The position numbers were made by a program, and so were the translations under genes. DNA of 16,369 bases from Treponema sp. (GTDB lineage: Bacteria; Spirochaetota; Spirochaetia; Treponematales; Breznakiellaceae): contig JAISTO010000102.1 of assembly GCA_031272575.1 (NCBI GenBank), positions 1 through 16,369 of the forward strand. Reading direction: 5' to 3'. Below, piece after piece: positions 6,854 through 14,602 of this stretch. How positions within the stretch are numbered: the stretch's first letter is position 1; the number at the start of each line of letters is the position of its first letter. The notes under the pieces were generated by a model. It had not been told where the DNA came from. It was given only the letters and a program-made list of their open reading frames with translations, and made no database searches.

Positions 6854-8539
6854 ATGAAGAAGGCATTTTTTTCCCTTTGTTTGCTCAGTATGGGGGCTTT
6901 TTTCGCGGCCGCGCAGGACGAAGAGGCCGTTTCCGCGCAGGAACAGCCGGGGGCAGAACAGCCCGGGGCAGTTCTGCCCGGGGCAGTTCTGCCCTTAGCG
7001 GAGCGGCCGGCGCCTCTTATAAAGGCGCCGGAGGCGCTTAAGGTCGAGAGTCTCGCTTTTGACTTCGGCGCTCTTGTGGGCTACAAAGAAAACATTTTCT
7101 GGAACGAGGAAAACGTCCGCATAGATTTTGCGGCAAAATACTTCACTCTTGTCGGGGATTTGTCGATGAACAACGACAAAAAGTACGCCCCCCTTGCCGC
7201 GCAGTTGCCGGGGGACGATTTCCTTGGCTACTACTTTTTTATGAACGAAGGCGGCGCAAAGGTCAACCTGGGACGCTTTTCTTTCGACGCCGGACGTTTT
7301 AAAAATTACGATATTATTGACTCTCCTTACTCACTTTTTATCAACTCTAACGGCATAAGCGCCAACACGCTTACATTGAAATATGACGGCGCTTATGTTC
7401 AGTACCAATCACAATGGATAGAATTTAATTCCCGCAGTGGTGTTTCCACGCCCGCATGGGATGAATATCATAAACGCCTGGAACAGGGCGGTCAATATCT
7501 TCCCGTTGAAAATAACGAATCTGATTACGATTCAAATTATTCTCCTTATACGCTCGGTTTTCCCGACCGCGGGGCCAACTATAAAACCTACGCGCTCAAG
7601 ATAAAAGACTGGCGTATCGGCTTTCTCGATGCCGCGGTGTATACGGGCCGTTCGTTCGATTACGAATATTTTCTTAACCCTCTTCCCCAATATTTTATCC
7701 AATATGTCAAAGTTGCGGAAGGCCGTCCCTGGAGCACCGGTTCAAACGAAAATGACATGATAGGATTTTTCTGGGATATCAAAAAAGAACAAAAGTGGGA
7801 TGCATACGCGCAGGTACTGTCAGAAGATTTGAACCTGGGATTCTTAAATCCTCTGTTCGGGGAGGGAACTTTTTCAACGATTCCCTGGAAGGGAGCCTGG
7901 GCTTTGGGCGGCCGTATATATACGCCTTACGGACGTTTCGGATTTCACCATGCGGGGGCATTGAAGTATACTTTTGAACCTATCGGCTCGCCCGAGGGGA
8001 CGCGGTCGGGAGACGACGCGATAACCGCCTATGGTTACAGTTATTATCCCGAGACGCGCTATTATAGTGACGGCAGCCTTGTCAATATTTTGATCGAAGA
8101 TACCATGGCAGGTTACAAGTATGGCGAAAACAACATCGCGTTTCAGTTTGACTATCAACATACCATCAAAAAATTTCTTGTAAACGCGGCATTGGAACTT
8201 GTGCTTGCGGGGAGCAACTCTCCGGCTAACCCCTGGCAGGAAAATGCCCGTCAGCGCGACTCGCGTACCGGCCTTCTGGACGATGGTTTTGAAACCCGTC
8301 TGGAACTGCGGGGCAATGTTTCCCGTGCCTTCGGCAGGTGGACATTTTGGGCGGCCGCTGCGGTGGGCGGCAGATTCAACAAATTGGAACTGGTCAATCC
8401 GGCGGATTTAAACTCTGACGGCTATACTGATCAGTATTCCGGCGTTGCCGATACTATCTGGATATGGAAAGCATCAAACAAGCACGAGGCTATCCTTCGC
8501 TTCAGCCTGGGGGCGCGGTGCTGGCTGGGAGTGTTATGA
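6854..8539 (+). CDS. Putative outer-membrane beta-barrel protein
   Basis: A 561-residue exported protein. A signal peptide (1-about 20, MKKAFFSLCLLSMGAFFAAA) is followed by a short Pro/Ala/Gln repeat region (about 28-55). The remaining ~500 residues are rich in alternating aromatic and polar strands (for example NEGGAKVNLGRFSFDAGRF and ILRFSLGARCWLG), as expected of an outer-membrane barrel of 16 or more strands. No named family was recognised with certainty, and the last residue is Leu rather than the common Phe. The ATG at 6854 has GGAG 6 nt upstream; an upstream in-frame TTG at 6809 is in fact the -35 box. It is the first gene of the operon and overlaps the next start by ATGA, possibly as a co-expressed pair with the Wzi-like protein. 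The middle part (about 7280-8200) is clearly more AT-rich than its neighbours: 7501-7560 has 21 G/C in 60. Confidence 0.7.
   Translation: MKKAFFSLCLLSMGAFFAAAQDEEAVSAQEQPGAEQPGAVLPGAVLPLAERPAPLIKAPEALKVESLAFDFGALVGYKENIFWNEENVRIDFAAKYFTLVGDLSMNNDKKYAPLAAQLPGDDFLGYYFFMNEGGAKVNLGRFSFDAGRFKNYDIIDSPYSLFINSNGISANTLTLKYDGAYVQYQSQWIEFNSRSGVSTPAWDEYHKRLEQGGQYLPVENNESDYDSNYSPYTLGFPDRGANYKTYALKIKDWRIGFLDAAVYTGRSFDYEYFLNPLPQYFIQYVKVAEGRPWSTGSNENDMIGFFWDIKKEQKWDAYAQVLSEDLNLGFLNPLFGEGTFSTIPWKGAWALGGRIYTPYGRFGFHHAGALKYTFEPIGSPEGTRSGDDAITAYGYSYYPETRYYSDGSLVNILIEDTMAGYKYGENNIAFQFDYQHTIKKFLVNAALELVLAGSNSPANPWQENARQRDSRTGLLDDGFETRLELRGNVSRAFGRWTFWAAAAVGGRFNKLELVNPADLNSDGYTDQYSGVADTIWIWKASNKHEAILRFSLGARCWLGVL
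6941..7000 (+). repeat. 15-bp tandem repeat encoding pentapeptides, self-complementary
   Basis: Four imperfect 15-bp units encode EQPGA, EQPGA, VLPGA and VLPLA just after the signal peptide. Two exact copies of CCCGGGGCAGTTCTG lie at 6962-6976 and 6977-6991. The units are mutually complementary: GGGCAGAAC (6951-6959) pairs with GTTCTGCCC (6971-6979), and GGGCAGTTCTGCCC (6981-6994) is itself a dyad. The stretch could change length by slippage in steps that keep the reading frame. Confidence 0.7.
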
Positions 8540-10158
8540 TGAAACGAGCGGGCATTTGTATCATCTTTTCGTTCCTTGCTCTTTTCGCTTACAGCGAAAC
8601 GTACTTTATCGACAGTGAAGAAGTCCGTACGCTCCGGCGGCTCTACACGCTCGAGGGTATCGTATTTCCGATGAATGCGTATCCCGTAAATGGGAGCGAC
8701 CTGCTTGAAGCGGCGCAGAAACTTCCGTCCCCGGTCACTGAAAAAGACAGGAACGCGCTCGATTCGTTAATCCAAAAGTTTTGCGGGCAGCGGGACGCGA
8801 AATTTCTGCTCGAAGGGGCGCTGGCGGTATCTTACGAACACCATTTTCGCACCTCGCTGGTCTATGCGGATCCGAGTCCCGTAAAAAACGGCCTCGACTT
8901 TCAGCGGGCGTATCTTTTATCCGATCCGTTTCTTTCGCTCGGAACAGGGGGGGGGGCGTTTACCGGAGTAAATATCGAAGCGGAAGTGTATGTGCGGCAG
9001 CAATGGGAATACGACTATGCGCCGGTAAATAACTTTTTCTTCCCCTCTCCAGACAATACGTTCGCGATTAACTTCAATGTGCTGAACCGGGGTGTTCTCG
9101 CCTGGAACAGTGAGCATCTTGATATTAGTATAGGCAGGGATCAGGCGCATTTCGGCAATACACCGGGGGCCTCGCTGTATCCGTCGCTTGCGCTGCCGTA
9201 TATGGATGCTGTCCGCTTGAGTGTTCCCATAGGCCGCTTTTCGATGGATTATATGCTCGCCTCCATCGAACCGAGACGGGCAAAAGAAGAAAGTGGTATT
9301 GCTTTGGGCGATTACTTTGGCTTCATGTTGGACGAGGTGCAGACGGCTATTTTCAGCGCGGCGCATCTTTTCCATTGGAACTTCGGAAAAGTTAAGGCGG
9401 GGATAGGCGCGAATGTGGTGTATGCGCGGAGCAACAATATGCTGACAATTACCGACATACTTCCTGTCTCGATATTTCATAACGATGATATGCGTCCCAA
9501 TAATCTTACTTTTACCCTGGATTGTTCGTGGGCGTTCTGTCCGGGATTTACGCTTTCGTTTATGTTGGGGTTTGATGATATTAATGGAAACGCTATCGGC
9601 ATTGGAGATACTTCGATTCCCACTATACCGGCGGGTATTCTTCAACTTGAATACGTGTTTACCGCCCCCCCCCTTGCGGCGGATTTTTTGTTCGAGGCAG
9701 GTTATACTCACTATCTATGGGGGAATTATGCGTACTACGACTTGCCGAATAACGGAGAGGATTGGGGGAATGTATACCTTGAAAAGGCCGTCTACCGGTA
9801 TGCCGATCGTGACCACGGCATGCTCCTCCCCCTCACGAGCCCTTACGGGCCGGGCACGATCTGGGGCAGGCTGAAGGGGGACCTCGCGTTCAGCGGCTTC
9901 CCCCTGCGCGTTGGCGCGGACCTGCTCCTGCTCTCAAAAATAAAGGCCGCCAACCTCGTTACCACGCCGTACGAACGGGATGACGCGCTCGAAAAAAGCG
10001 CGCGCTCTTTTTATGCGGCGCTCGACCTCCCCTGCGCGTACACCTGGCGCGGCTTTTCCTTCACCATAACGCCGAGCCTCGTCGTCTGTGACGGCGAGGC
10101 CGCGTTCGAGTGTACGCTCGGCGCGCACTATCGTCTTGGAGGGGCGCTCTCCCTATGA
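8536..10158 (+). CDS. Wzi-like outer-membrane protein with homopolymer tracts
   Basis: A 540-residue exported protein: a signal peptide (to about residue 21, FSFLALFAYS-ETY), then a helical N-terminal part (about 25-85), then a beta-rich barrel. The N-terminal layout and the GRDQ motif (Gly200-Gln203), followed by HFGNTPGASLYPSLALPYMDAVRLS, resemble the capsule-assembly Wzi family. In enterobacteria Wzi anchors capsular polysaccharide at the outer membrane. The assignment is by motif reading, so it is moderate. Translation starts at ATG 8536 (or 8539) with GGGAG a few bases upstream, overlapping the previous stop (GTTATGATG). The gene carries G10 (8947-8956) and C9 (9665-9673). A one-base gain in the G tract stops at 9030-9032 and a one-base loss stops at 8969-8971. 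As read, the frame is open. Base composition changes sharply near 9780, from about 43% G/C (9481-9540) to 70% (9841-9900). Confidence 0.65.
   Translation: MMKRAGICIIFSFLALFAYSETYFIDSEEVRTLRRLYTLEGIVFPMNAYPVNGSDLLEAAQKLPSPVTEKDRNALDSLIQKFCGQRDAKFLLEGALAVSYEHHFRTSLVYADPSPVKNGLDFQRAYLLSDPFLSLGTGGGAFTGVNIEAEVYVRQQWEYDYAPVNNFFFPSPDNTFAINFNVLNRGVLAWNSEHLDISIGRDQAHFGNTPGASLYPSLALPYMDAVRLSVPIGRFSMDYMLASIEPRRAKEESGIALGDYFGFMLDEVQTAIFSAAHLFHWNFGKVKAGIGANVVYARSNNMLTITDILPVSIFHNDDMRPNNLTFTLDCSWAFCPGFTLSFMLGFDDINGNAIGIGDTSIPTIPAGILQLEYVFTAPPLAADFLFEAGYTHYLWGNYAYYDLPNNGEDWGNVYLEKAVYRYADRDHGMLLPLTSPYGPGTIWGRLKGDLAFSGFPLRVGADLLLLSKIKAANLVTTPYERDDALEKSARSFYAALDLPCAYTWRGFSFTITPSLVVCDGEAAFECTLGAHYRLGGALSL
8947..8956 (+). 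repeat. Poly-G tract (G10) in a coding region
   Basis: Ten consecutive G residues encode the TGGGA stretch around residues 138-141 of the Wzi-like protein. Length change by slipped-strand mispairing would close the frame: +1 reaches a stop at 9030-9032 and -1 a stop at 8969-8971. Poly-G tracts of this size are known phase-variation switches in treponemes and other host-associated bacteria. Confidence 0.75.
9665..9673 (+). repeat. Poly-C tract (C9) in a coding region
   Basis: Nine consecutive C residues encode APPL around residues 377-379 of the same Wzi-like protein. A one-base loss here would run in the alternative frame to a stop at 9872-9874, losing the C-terminal part of the barrel. Confidence 0.65.
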
Positions 10159-11231
10159 TCACCGTGCTTGCCTGCTACGAGCGCATTTCCCTCTTCCACA
10201 CGCTGGAGCCGTTTTTCAGAAAGAGATTTCGCGCGCGTTTCCGTTTTACGCAGTCGCCCCGCTGGTGTCTGGAAAAAGACCGCAATCGCGTGCTCGTTAT
10301 GGAGCGCTGGTTTCAGGCGCGCACGCCGCCTGACCTCGCGCTCATGGAGCGGCTGCGAAACAAATACGACCGCATCTACTTTCTTTCCGGGCAGCCTGAC
10401 GCGGGAACGCATGGGCTGGAACTCTTACCCTATGTGGACCGGCTCTTTCACAAATCCGTTTTTCGCGACCGGGAACTCTACAACAAAAATCTCTATTCAA
10501 AAAATCTCTTCGCCGATTACTATCACCGCAATTATGGGGTGAACGATACGCGGCCTGAATATCACTTAAAGCATACGCTCAGTAAAGATGACCAAAACAA
10601 ACTGTGTCTTTCGTGGAACATCGGCGTGGGGGATTATCCGAGGCGGCACACGCGGCAGCGCGTCGGGGTGCTTGCGGCGCGCGCGGGCTTCCCGCGCCTG
10701 GGGCGCTGCTTCAAGACAGGGAACGAAAACGCGCCCGCGGATTTTTCCGGGCCGCGGCGCGGCATCGCGGTGCACGCGCGAATCGATCCGGTAACGAGCG
10801 AGTCGGTCGCGTACCAGCGGGTGCTTTTTCTGAAGACGATCCAAAACGATCCGCTCTTCCTTACCGGGCTCGTCAATCAGAACCAGTACTACCGGGAACT
10901 GCGCAACGCGAAGATGGCGCTGTCCCCCTTCGGGTGGGGGGAGGTCTGCTTTCGCGACTTCGAGGCGATACGGGCCGGCGCCCTGCTCCTTAAGCCGGAT
11001 ATGTCACACCTGGACACCTGGCCCGACGTGTATGTGCCGTACGAAACCTACATCCCCCTTAACTGGGACGCGTCGGATCTGAAAGAGAAGGCCGCGCACT
11101 ATCTTTCTTGTGATGCGGAACGGGCGCGGATCGCGCGCAGCGCATGGGAGCAGTATAGCGCGCAGTTGGCGCAGGTAGAAGATCGTTTTGCGGAGTTGTT
11201 CGCTCCGATTTTGCATAAAGGGACATCATGA
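10155..11231 (+). CDS. GT-B-like glycosyltransferase (exostosin/group 1 type)
   Basis: A 358-residue soluble protein. No signal peptide or membrane helix is visible. The C-terminal half holds a conserved-looking donor-site segment, S257-PFGWGEVCFRDFEAIRAGAL, followed by LLKPDMSHLDTWPDVYVPYETYIPL. The Gly-Glu...Phe-Glu-Ala...Gly pattern is typical of GT-B enzymes that bind a nucleotide sugar (group 1 and exostosin-like families). The N-terminal half (ITVLACYERISLFHTLEPFF) is less conserved and would bind the acceptor. Sugar and acceptor cannot be told from sequence. The ATG at 10155 overlaps the previous stop by ATGA, with GGAGGGG at 10138-10144; an upstream in-frame ATG at 10110 lies inside the previous gene and lacks support. 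The position between a Wzi-like protein and a phosphocholine pathway suggests a surface glycan or glycolipid role. Confidence 0.7.
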   Translation: MITVLACYERISLFHTLEPFFRKRFRARFRFTQSPRWCLEKDRNRVLVMERWFQARTPPDLALMERLRNKYDRIYFLSGQPDAGTHGLELLPYVDRLFHKSVFRDRELYNKNLYSKNLFADYYHRNYGVNDTRPEYHLKHTLSKDDQNKLCLSWNIGVGDYPRRHTRQRVGVLAARAGFPRLGRCFKTGNENAPADFSGPRRGIAVHARIDPVTSESVAYQRVLFLKTIQNDPLFLTGLVNQNQYYRELRNAKMALSPFGWGEVCFRDFEAIRAGALLLKPDMSHLDTWPDVYVPYETYIPLNWDASDLKEKAAHYLSCDAERARIARSAWEQYSAQLAQVEDRFAELFAPILHKGTS

Positions 11232-11935
11232 AAAAGAGGATTACAACAGAACAGGTCATTAAAGTGATCATCGGCGGGGTGTTAATCTTGTATCCGGTCT
11301 TCATCTTTGTCAACTTCAAAGTGGGAATGGATCGCAAGTACACCTCCATCGGCGTGATGATTTTTGCATCGCTTTACATTTTGATCAGCGGGCGTAATTA
11401 CCGCGGGAGGCATCGCTGGATGATGTATCTCTGTCCGCTTATCCTTTTGGGGATAGGGGCGCTGTGCTTCTTGTCGCAGACGGGACGGATGCGGGATACC
11501 TACCCCTGGCTCTCGGAGGCGGTGCTGCGGACGTACCCGGCGCTCTCCGATCTGGTCTACACCATCATCTTCCTGCTCTCGCTGTTTATTCCGCCGCCCA
11601 TCGTGTACACCTTCGCCGCCACCGTGGACAAAAACTTCGCGGCGAGTCTGCCCGAGGCGGCGCTGCGGGCGTTTTGCCGCAGGATGACGATCATCTGGAT
11701 CGCCTTCTTCCCCCTCGACGGCGTTGCGGCGGTCGTTACCACCATGCTCTGCATAAACAAAACCGGCGAATTAAAAAAATGGTACGATATGCTGTGGGGC
11801 ATTTACAACGCCGCGGTTTCGTATCTGCTTATGGGCTTTATCTTCGTCGGCGAATACGCGCATTACCGCCTGCTGGTACACCGTTACAAAAAAAGCCGGC
11901 CGCAGGCGGCGCCCAATAAGGAATTAAGCGTATGA
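11228..11935 (+). CDS. COG4648-like integral membrane protein
   Basis: A 235-residue polytopic protein with about six hydrophobic helices (approximate residues 9-28, 38-55, 64-84, 105-128, 150-170, 185-207). The central and C-terminal pattern recalls COG4648 membrane proteins, found for example in aryl-polyene gene clusters: a YP(A)LSD...FIPPPIVYTFA segment, FCRRMTIIWIAFF, and WGIYNAAVSYLLMGFIFVGEY near the end. Their biochemical role is unknown and the match is from memory of the family pattern. The ATG at 11228 overlaps the glycosyltransferase stop (ATGA), with AAGGGA just upstream. Its stop overlaps the next start in the same way. A role in export, anchoring or lipid handling for the operon's product is possible. 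Confidence 0.6.
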   Translation: MKKRITTEQVIKVIIGGVLILYPVFIFVNFKVGMDRKYTSIGVMIFASLYILISGRNYRGRHRWMMYLCPLILLGIGALCFLSQTGRMRDTYPWLSEAVLRTYPALSDLVYTIIFLLSLFIPPPIVYTFAATVDKNFAASLPEAALRAFCRRMTIIWIAFFPLDGVAAVVTTMLCINKTGELKKWYDMLWGIYNAAVSYLLMGFIFVGEYAHYRLLVHRYKKSRPQAAPNKELSV

Positions 11936-12999
11936 AAAAACACAAGATTGTTTACAAGTCGCTCGTGTGGCCGCTCTTCGAAAAATGCGTGTCTGATCCG
12001 CTCTTCCGCTTTGTGCCGCGCTGGATTCCGGCAAACATCATCACGCTGTTCGGCAACTTCTGCCTCTTCCTCTCGGCCTTCGCCGGCTATGCGCTCCGGA
12101 ACGGCGCGGTGTCACGCTGGGTCTGGCCGGTTGTCCCGGCGCTCATTCTGATCTACTGCGCCTGCGACTGCTGGGACGGCAAGCAGGCCCGCAGGACGAA
12201 TACCAGTTCGCCCCTCGGCAACTTCCTCGATCACTACTTTGACATTCTCGTCCCCATGATGATCGTGCCGGCCTTCGTTTTCTCGTACCGGATACACGAT
12301 CCGCTTGCGGTCGCGCTCATTTTCATCGCGGTGTATCTGCCGCTCTTTGCCACCTACTTCGAGCAGTACTACACCGGCATGATGTATTTCGAGACAATTG
12401 GCGCATTCGAGTTTATTGTCATTTTTATCATTTTTTCATCTCTCGGATATTACGACGCGCCCCGGGATTTTTTCACCAAAGCGCGCTGGCATTCTTTTTC
12501 GTTGATTCATCTCGCGCTTATTGCAAGCGGCATAGGCTCCCTGGGATTTTTTGTGAAGAATATATGCAGGTCCTGGGCGCGGACGAAAAAGTGGCCGCTC
12601 CTGTTTTTGCTTACCCTGGGGGCGGCCGCGTTTTTTGCGTGCCGCCTTTTCGATCCCGTGGTCATTGTGTGCGCGGTGGGCCTCTACTGCGCGTCGTACA
12701 CGGAGCGTTTCATGCTTGCGTATGTGAAGGACAAGAAAGCGCCGCTCCCCGATTTCCTCTACCCGCTGCTGCTGGCGCTCGTGTTTTTTTTCAGGGACGC
12801 GCTTCAGTTGCCGCCGCGCTTTGCCGCGGCGGCCGCGGCCGCATATCAACTGCTCAGCATGGCGGCGCTTTTCGTGTACGGGTTTGTGCCGCTCCGTAAG
12901 GGCTGGATACTCGTGAACCCGCCCGCTCCGAAAGAGCCTGCGCCGGAGGCGGCGCCGGAGGCGGTGCCGGAGGCATTGCCGGAGGGCGGCCATGTTTAA
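11932..12999 (+). CDS. cpt: CDP-alcohol phosphatidyltransferase, probable cholinephosphotransferase
   Basis: A 355-residue inner-membrane enzyme expected to transfer phosphocholine from CDP-choline to diacylglycerol or a related lipid acceptor. The full CDP-alcohol signature is present: Asp82-Gly83, Ala86-Arg87, Gly96, Asp100 and Asp104 (DGxxAR-x8-GxxxDxxxD). Its wording, DGKQARRTNTSSPLG, is closer to eukaryotic choline/ethanolamine phosphotransferases than to bacterial PgsA or PssA. About eight to ten hydrophobic helices follow. The cytosolic tail ends in a Pro/Ala/Glu repeat (PAPEAAPEAVPEALPEGG). A CPT-type enzyme working with LicCA is known in Treponema denticola. The start at 11932 overlaps the previous stop (ATGA), with AAGGA at 11918-11922. 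The stop lies 8 nt inside licCA. Ethanolamine cannot be excluded as head group, but the neighbours favour choline. Confidence 0.88.
   Translation: MKKHKIVYKSLVWPLFEKCVSDPLFRFVPRWIPANIITLFGNFCLFLSAFAGYALRNGAVSRWVWPVVPALILIYCACDCWDGKQARRTNTSSPLGNFLDHYFDILVPMMIVPAFVFSYRIHDPLAVALIFIAVYLPLFATYFEQYYTGMMYFETIGAFEFIVIFIIFSSLGYYDAPRDFFTKARWHSFSLIHLALIASGIGSLGFFVKNICRSWARTKKWPLLFLLTLGAAAFFACRLFDPVVIVCAVGLYCASYTERFMLAYVKDKKAPLPDFLYPLLLALVFFFRDALQLPPRFAAAAAAAYQLLSMAALFVYGFVPLRKGWILVNPPAPKEPAPEAAPEAVPEALPEGGHV
12940..12987 (+). repeat. Four 12-bp tandem repeats carrying the licCA ribosome-binding site
   Basis: The units GCGCCGGAGGCG (12940-12951), the same again (12952-12963), GTGCCGGAGGCA (12964-12975) and TTGCCGGAGGGC (12976-12987) encode the (A/V/L)PEA tail of the cholinephosphotransferase. 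Each contains GGAGG. The last copy places GGAGGG at 12981-12986, 5 nt before the licCA ATG at 12992. Copy-number change would keep the frame. Confidence 0.75.
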
Positions 13000-14602
13000 A
13001 GTGGACAACGCGGTTATCCTGGCCGCGGGGGTGGGCTCGCGCTTCATTCCCATCACCTTCGAGACGCCGAAGGGCCTCGTGCCCGTGCGGGGCGTCCCCA
13101 TGATAGAGCGGCAGATAAGGCAGTTAAGGGCGGCGGGCATTCAGGACATCATCATTGTGACCGGCTATATGCGCGAAAAGTTTAACTACCTCAAAGAGAA
13201 ATACGGGAAGATCAAAATCATCTACAATCGCGAGTACGCGGTTAAAAACAATCTCTCCAGTTTGTTCCGCGTGCGGCGCTTCCTGAAAAACACGTACATC
13301 CTTTCGTCTGACAACTGGATACGCGAAAATATGTTTCACCCGAGCGAGGAGCGCAGTTGGTACAGCGCGGTCTACAAGGAGGGCCCAACGGACGAGTGGT
13401 GCCTCAGCCTCGCGGACGACGGGCGCATAACGGACGTCACGATAGGGGGCGCCGATTCCTGGGTGATGTACGGCCCGGTGTTTCTCAGCGAGGATTTTTC
13501 CGTGCCCTTCCGGGAAAAACTGTATCAGTACTATCATACGCATGGCACGGAAAATTATATGTGGGAGCATATCTTCATCGCGGAAAAAGCGCATTTCGAT
13601 CTCTACGTGAACAAGCAGAAATCTGACAACGTGTATGAATTCGAAAGCCTCGAGGAACTGCGCGCCTTCGATCCGGAATATGGTTACCGCACGTCGAATA
13701 AGTGTCTGGCGGTCATATCGAACGTCTTCGGCGCGGAGGAAAGCGCGATAAAAAACGTCGCGGCGATAAAGGCCGGCATGACCAACAACTCGTTTTCATT
13801 CGAGGTGAACGGCGAAGCGTACATTTTCCGGCATCCGGGGAAGGGCTCGAATCTGCTGATAGACCGCCGGCGCGAAAAGGCGGTCTACGAAACGATAAAG
13901 CCCCTCGGTGTCTCGGACGATGTCGTCTACTTCGACGAGAAGTCGGGGGTGAAGATTTCGCGCTACTACAAAGGCGCGCGGAACACGAGCGCGCAAAACC
14001 TCCGCGATCTGAAAGATTCCCTCGCGCTGCTCCGCCGCGTACATTTGAGCGGCCTTAAAACCGCGAAGCCGTTTTTGATCGACCGCGAGATAAAGCGCTA
14101 CATGAATATGATGATCGGCAAGGATAACCTAAAGTATCTTTTCAGTACGCGTATGTACTTAAAGATGATCCGCGTACTCGTCATCCTGAAAAAAATGAAG
14201 GTCCCCAAAACGCTCTGCCATGTGGACTGCAATCCGGATAATTTCATCAGGCTTGAAGACGGCACCCTCAAGTTGATCGACTGGGAGTACGCGGGCATGG
14301 CGGACCCGATCATGGACATCGCCATGTACGCGATCTACGCGTACTATTCAAAAAAAGAGGCGGACGATTTTCTGAAACTGTACCTCGGACGAAATCCGCG
14401 CCTGGGGGAAACGCTGCGCCTCTACGCGTACATGGCGCTCGGCGGGTTTTTGTGGATGCTCTGGACGGAGTACAAAGAGTTCTTCGGCGTCGCGTTCGGC
14501 GATTACGGCCGGAAGATGCGGCAGTACGCGGAAGTGTATTACGACTACACGCTTTCCCTCGCGGGAAAAAACAAAAAGTCAAAAAAACCAAAAGGAAGGT
14601 AA
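12992..14602 (+). CDS. licCA: LicC-LicA fusion: choline kinase plus phosphocholine cytidylyltransferase
   Basis: A 536-residue bifunctional cytosolic enzyme. The N-terminal domain (about 1-235) is a nucleotidyltransferase with AVILAAGVGSRF...TPKGLVPV (residues 7-32), expected to make CDP-choline from phosphocholine and CTP. The C-terminal domain (about 245-525) is a choline-kinase fold. It has the catalytic loop His410-Val-Asp412-Cys-Asn-Pro-Asp-Asn417 and the metal-binding IDWEYAG with Asp430, expected to phosphorylate choline with ATP. Pathway order is therefore C-terminal domain first. Fused LicCA proteins are known in Treponema. The gene starts 8 nt inside the cpt gene with GGAGGG upstream. 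It ends in a Lys-rich tail (KNKKSKKPKGR) and directly abuts the transporter gene. All key residues inspected are present. Confidence 0.92.
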   Translation: MFKVDNAVILAAGVGSRFIPITFETPKGLVPVRGVPMIERQIRQLRAAGIQDIIIVTGYMREKFNYLKEKYGKIKIIYNREYAVKNNLSSLFRVRRFLKNTYILSSDNWIRENMFHPSEERSWYSAVYKEGPTDEWCLSLADDGRITDVTIGGADSWVMYGPVFLSEDFSVPFREKLYQYYHTHGTENYMWEHIFIAEKAHFDLYVNKQKSDNVYEFESLEELRAFDPEYGYRTSNKCLAVISNVFGAEESAIKNVAAIKAGMTNNSFSFEVNGEAYIFRHPGKGSNLLIDRRREKAVYETIKPLGVSDDVVYFDEKSGVKISRYYKGARNTSAQNLRDLKDSLALLRRVHLSGLKTAKPFLIDREIKRYMNMMIGKDNLKYLFSTRMYLKMIRVLVILKKMKVPKTLCHVDCNPDNFIRLEDGTLKLIDWEYAGMADPIMDIAMYAIYAYYSKKEADDFLKLYLGRNPRLGETLRLYAYMALGGFLWMLWTEYKEFFGVAFGDYGRKMRQYAEVYYDYTLSLAGKNKKSKKPKGR

